Origin: Sorex araneus
Taxonomy: Eukaryota > Chordata > Mammalia > Eulipotyphla > Soricidae
DNA: 64,000 nucleotides
Reading direction: 5' to 3'
Assembly: GCF_027595985.1 (NCBI RefSeq)
Contig: NC_073307.1
Location: 12,891,432-12,955,431, forward strand
Positions 55,411 to 64,000 of this stretch are shown one piece after another (position 1 is the stretch's first letter; the number at the start of each line of letters is the position of its first letter). Under the pieces are notes generated by a model. The model worked only from the letters and a program-made list of their open reading frames with translations, had not been told where the DNA came from and did not search any database. Made by a program: the position numbers and the translations under genes.

Positions 55411-55587
55411 TCTGCCTTATTAGCAGATAATTTGTGGCCTGCAAGTCCCATAAGCACTGTTTGGGAGTACCTCCCAAAAAGGTTTATAACTTTCAATAAT
55501 TTATTAGCTTTACTTTATAGATTAGTAAATGCTTTGGGTAGAATGTTGGAAATATTCTATATTCTTTATTTTTTAAAACAATATTTT

Positions 55588-56937
<1,350 letters not shown>

Positions 56938-57208
56938 TTTTAAAACAATATTTTATTGTAGAGTTGTTCATGATGATTTATTACATTTAATATTCTAACA
57001 CCAATTTCACTGCCATTACACCTTCCCACAACCATTATTTCAAATTTTCCCACTCACCACGCTAGCCTGTCCCAATAGCCAGCCCTAAGTTATTTTATAT
57101 TGCTTGTTATGAATATTTTGCTAAAAATGATCAAAAATGATTTCCTTAGGAGAGTGTGAAGATTGTTGCATCTCACCTTGGAGCCATTAGGACCTCATAA
57201 AAGATATC

Positions 57209-57385
57209 AAGGGACTGGAGAGATAGTACAGTAGGTAGGACGTTTACCTTGCATGTGACCGACCTGGGTTCAATCCCCAGAATCCCATATAATTCCTTGA
57301 GAACCACCAAGAGTAATTCCTGAGTGCAGAGTCAGGAATAACCCTTGAGAATCATTGAGTGTGAACCCAAAAGACAAAAACCAGA
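57209..57385 (+). mobile_element. SOR-type SINE inside the L1-ended element
   Basis: 'gggactggagagatagtaca', 'gggttcaatccccagaatcc', 'gagtgcagagtcaggaataa' and a CAAAA-type tail. It interrupts the outer element between its L1-like end and its GC-rich body. Confidence 0.88.
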
Positions 57386-57990
57386 TCATATAAAAAGAGA
57401 TTATAAACATGTTGTTTAAGATTAAGCTTAATATTTTCTTAATCAAGATTGGTTGCCTTCTACTTTACATCTCATCCAATGTTGTGTGATTCTCCTGGCA
57501 TATCACTGGTGCAGAATTTAAGATGTTGCAGCCATGTAGCCCAGGAATTCTAAAATTTTGAATGGGGTGATACAGCTGGAGTTAAATTGTTAACTGCTCT
57601 GTGACTTTGGGGTCTGGAAGCTTCTCTTCAGCTTAATGAGCTTATATGGTGCCAGATGCAGTTTATGGGTATGACTGTCTGACTCCCCGAAGAACAGAGA
57701 GATTGGGGAAGGTTGCCCATACCTGACTCTATGGGAGCCTGGAGATTTCAGTCACAAAATCTGCATACCTAAGTTTTTCAACAGATTCATTTCTGAATGA
57801 GGCTCTCCTGAGCCTGTGGAGTCCAGCCATGAGCATGGCAAAGATTGGAGTATGGAGTTTTTGGCTGCTGAAGCTCTGTTTGGGTGGGTCGTGGGCTCAC
57901 CTGCCACCCTCGGGGCTACCCTGGATATGAGACTCAGCCTGAAATGGATCTGGAGTCATCTCTCTATATTCTTTCTTATGAACAACAAAG

Positions 57991-58243
57991 GGATTGGAGC
58001 GATAGCACAGTAGATAGGGCATTTACCTTGCATGCAGCCAACCTGAGTTTGATTCTACTGCCCCTCTCGGAGATCCCTGGCAAGCTACTGAGAGTATCTT
58101 GCCCACATGGCAGAGCCTGGCAAACTAGCCATGGAATATGTAATACGCCAAAAACAGTAACAAGTCTCACAATGGAGACATTACTGGTGCGCGCTCGAGC
58201 AAATCGATGAGCAATGGAATGACAGTGATACAGTGGTACAGTG
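57991..58243 (+). mobile_element. Type B SINE: SOR head, RTE tail, 12-bp TSD
   Basis: 'ggattggagcgatagcacag', 'gagtttgattctactgcccc', 'tggcaagctactgagagtat', 'aatacgccaaaaacagtaac' and RTE end 'gcaaatcgatgagcaatgga'. The TSD is atgaacaacaaa, at 57978-57989 and 58244-58255; the 5' copy is followed by one more g. Confidence 0.92.
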
Positions 58244-58266
58244 ATGAACAACAAAAGTCTTATTGC

Positions 58267-58364
58267 TATTAACATCACTGTCACAGTCACTGTCATCCTG
58301 TTGCTCATCGATTTGCTCGAACAGGCACCAGTGACATCTACATTGTGAGACTTGTTTGTTACTG
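58267..58364 (-). mobile_element. 5'-truncated type B SINE (RTE tail end only)
   Basis: Reverse: tail 'catcactgtcacagtcactg', RTE end 'gttgctcatcgatttgctcg' and the start of the module 'gagacttgtttgttactgtt'. Nothing further upstream. Confidence 0.82.
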
Positions 58365-58658
58365 TTAACATATGAAAAATTAATCTAAAATTAACTAGAG
58401 GATTATATGAATAGTTATAAAAATGTATATGCATATTCATATTAATAAAAATATGTACTAAAATGGAGTGAAGGATACACTTACATTAAGTAGTTAGAAT
58501 TAAATGAAAATATAAGTATCTCTTTGTTAGACTATGGTGAGTTTTTTCATTTCTAGTGTTGACAAGAAAAATAAATGTTTAGAGTATTTACAAAAGAAGA
58601 AAAGTGAATGTTTAGAGTGAAAAACAACAGACTATGTTTAATCAAAAATGGGATAACA
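58365..58658. other. AT-rich unique spacer
   Basis: Nothing recognised. Confidence 0.4.
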
Positions 58659-58659
58659 G

Positions 58660-58905
58660 GGGCTGGAGTAATAGCACAGCGGGTAGAGTGTTTGCCTTGC
58701 ATGTGGCCAACCTGATTTGATTCCTCCGTCTCCCTTGGAGAGCCCAGCAAGCTACCGAGAGTATCCCGCCCGCACAATAGAGCCTGGTAAGCTACCCATA
58801 GTGTATTTGAAATGCCAAAATCAGTAACAACAAGTCTCACAATGAAGATGTTACTGGTGCCCGCTTGAGCAAATCGGTGCACAATGGGATGAGAGTGACA
58901 CAGTG
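58660..58905 (+). mobile_element. Type B SINE: SOR head, RTE tail
   Basis: 'ggggctggagtaatagcaca', 'acctgatttgattcctccgt', 'cagcaagctaccgagagtat', 'aaatgccaaaatcagtaac' and RTE end 'gcaaatcggtgcacaatggg'. No clear TSD found. Confidence 0.9.
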
Positions 58906-59971
58906 CTTTATAAAATATATTTCAATTAATTATTAAAACACAATCTTTTGAAATCAGTTTTCCTGGTGAAGTGCAGTTAAAATGAAACATTTGAATGGTC
59001 AGATCCTTATTTATCAAGTTACTCTTGTGACATTTGAATATTCTTTATCCACTCTGATTAGCAAAAATTAGGAGCTCCCCAGAAACCAATAGGCATAATA
59101 TTCATTTACCAGGGAGCCCCATCATTAGAATTTATTTAGTTCAGCTAAATAAATTTCTTAAGTCATACATCTAAACCAGTCATCTCCCCAACCGGCCAAC
59201 TCTCAATGGCCTTCATTCACATTTGGACTCAAAATCAACTTCCTTTCCATGATTTAAAATCCCTATGTAATCTAGACTGGATATCTTGAACTTGATTTTC
59301 CCTAATATCTTCTAGCAATATTTTTCCTGGAAGACTCATTTCTGCCCTCTTGCACAAGCTCATTTGTAAACTCAGGGACTTTTCAGTTTCTTTACAATGC
59401 TCCCCACGCCTAGGACTCTGTGGGAGTCAACCGTTAATGTGATTCTCAGTGATTCCCATACCCAGGTATACATCTGGTGCACATCCCTCCCCTTGAGAAT
59501 GGCTAAAATCCACAGACTCAATTTTAGTGACTTGAACACAGTAACATTGGTGAGAAATTATGGTTGGTGGCTTCTGTTTTGACCTCTCTTTGTTTCTCGC
59601 TTTCAAATCCTCTAATTCTTCACTCAAAAGGATGTTAGCTGTTGTGTTGGCAGTACCCCACTCGAGAAATGCACATGTTAGGGAACTGTTGTTACCAGCC
59701 AATGAAGACCTGTTGCCTATGTACACGGGAGAAAGGTGTTCTTCGTTTTGTTGAGCCTGGAGATGAACGAACTCCCCTGATAGCTCCCTTGCATCCTTCC
59801 TGAATTCTGAAGCCAGTGAGCCTAGTTATGTTACCCCCGGGTCCCAATCTATAAAGACTCCTAAGTACCTTGTTTTATGTCACTTTGTCATGAGGTGACT
59901 TCTTGCGTGGCATAGATGATATTTGCTCTTTTAACCCAGGTCTGAGGTCTCATATTTATTCCTGAAAGATG
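58906..59971. other. Unique sequence, possible decayed repeat
   Basis: No gene. The pyrimidine-rich part at 59180-59410 may be an old LINE fragment, but I cannot assign it. Confidence 0.45.
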
Positions 59972-60172
59972 AGGTTTGCAAACATTTCCTGTAAAAGACC
60001 ATAGAGTGTCTATTTTGGGCTTCAGGCGGGGGTCGTGGGGGTGGTGTACAGTCTCTGACACAGCTTCCCCCAAATCTTATTACATAAGAGGAAATCAGCC
60101 CAAGGCACTACATACGTAAGTAATTGTGGCTATGTTCTAAGCAAAATACAGGTGGCAGTTTGTAGTCTGCCA
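59972..60172. mobile_element. hAT-type non-autonomous DNA transposon fragment
   Basis: 'gcaaacatttcctgtaaaag' with 'tattttgggcttc', and about 170 bp later 'ggcagtttgtagtctgccaa', match the two ends of a common mammalian hAT-Charlie-like non-autonomous element (MER type). The exact subfamily and orientation are not settled. Confidence 0.6.
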
Positions 60173-60718
60173 ACCACAGCCTTGGTTCCTTGATGTAATA
60201 TCTTTTCCTCTGTACTGAAGTTGCCTTTGTCTTAGCTTGCACACTTTCTTAGACTGTCTTTTCTATGGAACAGAAATTGCTTGAGGACACATTTTACCTT
60301 CCCCACCCCCTGATGTTATTTATATATTTTCACCTTCTTTTGTCTACTTTTGTACTTGGTATAAGCAAAGCAATGAAATGCATAGTTTGGGAGTATTAAC
60401 TAATTTTTTTTAATTATCCCCTTCCCTTCTGGTGACTATTTCCAGGACGGGGGGGTTGCAGATTTAACTGTGGTGCTTATGCACATTGGGGTTGCTGTGC
60501 TCACCAGGAGTCACATACTAAATGATTAGTTTTTTTTTTTATTTTTTAACTCTAGTTCTCCAACTTTATAGGCAAGGACTATTCTTTTTATATACCAGGA
60601 GTTGTCTGTCACTGTCAGTGTTCAACAAATGTTTATGTCTCATAGTAGGTACACAATAAATAAAATGCCAGTGAGGAAGGCAATTTAAGGAAGGGAGAAG
60701 GAATCAATTTTGATTGGT
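60173..60718. other. Unique spacer
   Basis: No gene or firm repeat. Confidence 0.45.
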
Positions 60719-60729
60719 AGCTTTACTTT

Positions 60730-60979
60730 GGACTGGAGCGATAGCACAGTGGACAGGGCGTTTGTCTTGCATGCAGCCAACCCCATTAGATTCCTCTGTC
60801 CCTCTCGGAGAGCCTGGCAAGCTACCAAGAGCACCTCACCCGCACAGCAGAGCCTGGCAAGCTACCTGTGGTGTATTTGATATGCCAAAAACAGTAACAA
60901 CAAGTCTCACAATGGAAAGGTAACTGGGGCCCACTCGAGCAAATAGATGAACAATGGGACAAGAGTGCTACAGTACTAC
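60730..60979 (+). mobile_element. Type B SINE: SOR head, RTE tail, 11-bp TSD
   Basis: 'ggactggagcgatagcacag', 'gcctggcaagctaccaagag', 'gatatgccaaaaacagtaac', RTE end 'gatgaacaatgggacaagag' and tail 'tgctacagtactac'. The perfect TSD agctttacttt lies at 60719-60729 and 60980-60990. Confidence 0.93.
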
Positions 60980-60990
60980 AGCTTTACTTT

Positions 60991-62528
60991 ACCCCTAAGA
61001 GTTCTATGTGGAGCACAATCTTCTCTGAATGCAAGTTGTGTGACAGTTTGCTGGTCCATCTCTCTAGTGTCCACTGTTGGGGCTTCTGCTCCTTTCATAT
61101 GGTTTGTCTGTATAATTGTCTTTAGTTTGCTAGTAGAACTAAGTCTTAGGAAACTTTGAATGTTTATTTCCCTCACTGGTCTCAATTTTCCTTTTTCCTT
61201 TTGCTAGCCCAAACCCACTATTTTATCATGGCCCTGGGTATATAAATTTTCTCTCTTTCTTCTAGAGCAATGTCATTGTCGATCCTTCAGTTTGAAAAAT
61301 ATTACAGCTTGTAACAAAATGAAGGAATAGCTCTATTTGGATAGAACCCCGTACTTTACAAATGAGTAATACATACATGATGTGTTCTTTCCAATGTTAC
61401 TGTTGCACAAATTTACGTACTGAAATTTATTCATAAGCATGAGTCAGTAAGATAAGAATGAGTTGAATCTGGCTTCTCAGCTATGTAGTAATGTCTTGGA
61501 TTACGTCTTGTGGGGATAGCACACATAGTTTTATCCGGATAATCATATGTCTGGCTCTTCAAATAATGTATGTTTGTTCTTTCAGCTTAGCAAATTACAA
61601 CATGGCATTTGGGGGCAGGGTATGGCTTGGATGCCGATGTAACTGGCAGTCGATCTTAATCTCTTCTGGTTTTGATTATATGTAATTTATTTTAATTGCA
61701 GAGAAGCCCAGATTTCGAATTTAACTTTGGTATGGCTTTCAGCAAAACATAATAGAGAGAAATCGCACTACAATTGATATTTATTGCTATGGTTTGGTCT
61801 ATGATAAACTATTTGATCGGTAACATTCTGGGTTATAAATAAATTAAAGATGAATGAAAATCATGGCCACTCATGTAGGACTTTAAAATAAATTCCATAT
61901 TTCAACATTCTTTTCTATATATATATTGTAGATATAAATTGAAATAAAAAACTAATGTAAGCCACTCAGAGTATCAATGTTTGAAGGTTTTAATATTTGA
62001 TTTTCTGGTCATTCGCATACATCTACATAAAATAATGAAATAAAGGCTGATTTTTTACAATTACAATATACTATTCATGTTACAATTTGCTATAAAATTT
62101 AACTTAATCATTTTTTATAAATACTTTTTTAAATGACAAGAAGATTATACTTCAACTCACTTTTAACTAGTTTTCATTTGATGATCACTTAAGTTCTCTC
62201 ATATTTTTACCTTTATAAAAATAGAACTTTTTCTTATTCTAATTATTTTACCTCTTTTGTTCCAAGTTCATTACATAAACCATATCTTCCAGAGTAATAT
62301 TGAGCTGCAATGATTGCAATTAAAATTATGTTAATCCTGGATTAAAGGGAATATATCTGATGCTTTTAAATTAAATTCGGTGTTGATTTTTGGCTTAGAT
62401 AGATATTATCATATAAAAATATATATTCACTTATATTTTACTAAGAACAATTTTTGTATGTGATTTGGATTTTTTGGATCAAATCTAGTCCTATAAATAA
62501 GAATTCATCTTTAATATCTTTAATTCCT
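60991..62528. other. AT-rich unique sequence
   Basis: About 1.5 kb, very AT-rich from 61850 onward, without a recognised gene or repeat. Confidence 0.5.
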
Positions 62529-62693
62529 TTTTTTTTAGAGCCACATTAGCAGTGTTCAGAGCTTATGCCTGGCTTTGTGCACTCAGGTGTCACTTCTGGT
62601 GGGGCTCAGGGTCTGTGGGGTGCTGGGTATTATACCTGGGTTAACTGCCTGAAGACAAGTGCCTTACCTACTATATTATCTCTTCATACCCCT
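62529..62693 (-). mobile_element. SOR-type SINE, diverged
   Basis: Reverse SOR: 'agccacattagcagtgttca', 'tgtggggtgctgggtattat', 'aagtgccttacctactatat'. Confidence 0.8.
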
Positions 62694-63150
62694 AATTTCT
62701 TTTTAGGACAACTGTTTTAAAAAAATTTTCATTGAATCACCATGTGAAAAGTTACAAAGATTTCAGGCTTACGTCTCAGTCATACAATGCTCAAACACCC
62801 ATCCCTTCACCAGTGCCCATGTTCCACCACCAAGAACCCCAGCATACCTCCCACCCCAACCCCACCCCCCACCTGTGTAGCTGATAATTTTCACTTTACT
62901 TTCTCTTTACTTTGATTACATTCAATATTTCAACATAAAACTCACTATTATTATTTGGAATTTTCCCCCCAAAATTGAACCAGCTGAAAAGGCAGCATTT
63001 GATAATTTGTTTCCCTTGCTGAGAATGAAGAACTATGAGGTCGCGTGGCTGCTATCATGGCTGCGCAGTTTTGGATTTCTGTATTTTGGTAACTAAGTCC
63101 AGGGAAATTTTTGCCAAAAATTGCATCATTGCAAGCTCGTACCTCTGTTT

Positions 63151-63172
63151 AGTGGGCCTTATAAGATGGCAG
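63151..63172. promoter_or_regulatory. YY1-like motif in first 5' unit
   Basis: Plus strand 'ataagatggcagtcgccatg' contains AAGATGGC, the YY1 core known from the human L1 5'UTR (CCATCTT on the other strand). The same motif recurs at 63485-63496 in the other unit. Function is inferred only. Confidence 0.5.
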
Positions 63173-63484
63173 TCGCCATGCCGCCCCACGGAAAGGAAAA
63201 GCTGAGAGAGAAAACCCTTTCCCCTCCTGGGGCAGCAAGGATCCGTGGCTTAGTTCACAGTCTGGAGGCATTTCTGCAAGAAGCTGCTGGTGTGGAAGGT
63301 AGTTAGATGGCCTCTGGGGTCATGGGCGTTCAGCAATGGAGGGGCCGCACATGTGTGGCCTCTCGGATCACATCTGGGCAGAGAAGAGCGCCGGTACCAC
63401 CACCCCCATCCTGAGATCTCCCCCCCCCAGCACCCCAGTCCCGTGTCGCGTTGCTGCAAGCTTGTACCTCTCTTTAGTGAGCAT

Positions 63485-63506
63485 TATAAGATGGCAGTCG
63501 CCATGC
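63485..63506. promoter_or_regulatory. YY1-like motif in second 5' unit
   Basis: Identical 'ataagatggcagtcgccatg' in the second unit, about 40 nt from the element's 5' end in its sense direction, comparable to the promoter-proximal YY1 site of human L1. Confidence 0.5.
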
Positions 63507-63542
63507 CGCCCCTCCCCCCGGAAAGGAAAAATCCTAGGACAA

Positions 63543-64000
63543 ATTTTTTATTAAATAAAACTGGATGGTTTCATTGAGATTATATAATTCCTTTCTATAC
63601 CCCAGAATAGTTCAGTTACAAGAATATAGTTTTTGGAGTTTGAAAGAAATCACATATGAAGCACTTGAGAGATATATCTTTAAAGATACCTGTGTATTTG
63701 ACAACACATTTTATTTCATGACAGTCATAGAGAAATTCCCTGGTCTCTTAAAATACAGTTCTGAAACACTGCAGATTTGTTAATTTCAAAACTTTGTTGG
63801 GTCCTACTCAATTCATCTATTAGACAACTCTCAAAAGGGGAGCAGAGTGTACAATGTTCCTCAAACTTGTTTATTCTACAGCTCCTTCTCGCAATTTTTA
63901 TAGCACACTTTTAACATCTCACAAAAACAGTCTCCTTGCACATCTGCTCAACTGCATGCATAAAAACACTGTGAGAACTCCAACATTCCTAAGCCATCAC
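63543..64000. other. Unique sequence to window end
   Basis: No gene or recognised repeat. The window stops within it. Confidence 0.45.

Larger units (their letters stand above)
62712..63534 (-). mobile_element. ORF-less L1: tandem 5'UTR-like units joined to L1 3' end
   Basis: On the minus strand, 5' to 3': a G-rich start with 'ggggggaggggcggcatgg', one ~325-bp unit plus the start of a second, then an L1 3'UTR ('cactggtgaagggatgggtg' in sense) and A-rich tail. There is no ORF1 or ORF2. An 8-bp TSD, taggacaa, lies at 62704-62711 and 63535-63542. The unit start is repeated at 63131-63200 and 63456-63530. Confidence 0.7.

Noticed and set aside
60430..60520. Possible SINE fragment ('gtgctcaccaggagtcac')
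   Set aside because: Too short and diverged to call SOR.

Overview
This window is mammalian intergenic DNA dominated by transposable elements. It holds no multi-exon host gene that I can recognise. The recurring SINE has a tRNA-like head (box A 'tagcacagcgg', box B 'ggttcaaatcc') and ends in 'gtgacccaaaaa'. I recognise it as the SOR family of shrews, and together with an RTE-clade LINE this points to a Sorex species, most likely the common shrew Sorex araneus. The identification rests on recognition, not on a search.

Three retroposon systems fill most of the window. (1) An RTE-clade LINE is present in five 5'-truncated, decayed copies (3.3-5.6 kb, 21.6-22.3 kb, 29.3-30.4 kb, 45.2-47.0 kb, 51.0-52.4 kb). 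Its RT reads like parasitic-nematode RTE, and I recall a published report of RTE1_Sar shared by the common shrew and parasitic nematodes. (2) Non-autonomous elements carry the RTE 3' end: SOR-headed SINEs with an RTE tail (called type B here) and longer GC-rich composites ending in an RTE tail and (GAT)n (called type C). (3) L1 is present as ORF2 fragments (40.1-42.0 kb, nested; 43.0-44.6 kb), many isolated 3'UTR ends, and ORF-less L1-ended elements (52.4-53.1, 55.6-58.0 and 62.7-63.5 kb). One of these last carries tandem 5' units with a YY1-like CCATCTT motif. Parts of the GC-rich body of the type C elements also occur in two of the L1-ended elements, so the same body seems to be attached to two different LINE tails.

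The only long intact host-type ORF is a 290-codon retrocopy of HNRNPC on the minus strand at 55.9-56.7 kb. It has a perfect 17-bp target-site duplication (TSD) and has lost exactly 48 nt (16 codons), which looks like a skipped splice segment. It sits inside the tail of an L1-ended element, itself flanked by a 12-bp TSD. Other fossils are a 5S rRNA pseudogene (24.0 kb), an MLT1-type solo LTR (13.7 kb), two MIR fragments (42.7 and 53.4 kb), a hAT-type DNA transposon fragment (60.0 kb) and old L1 pieces (7.4-8.3 and 26.8-27.2 kb).

Layout: 0-13 kb, composite, RTE copy, L1 ends, SINEs and three strong hairpins in otherwise unique AT-rich DNA. 13-27 kb, mostly unique DNA with SINEs. 27-32.7 kb, a dense cluster of inverted and self-nested type C composites plus an RTE copy. 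32.7-40 kb, the longest repeat-poor stretch. 40-53 kb, nested L1s, RTE copies and young SINEs. 53-64 kb, old repeats, the HNRNPC retrocopy nest, RTE-tailed SINEs and the ORF-less L1-ended element. I see no CRISPR, operon or other prokaryotic feature.
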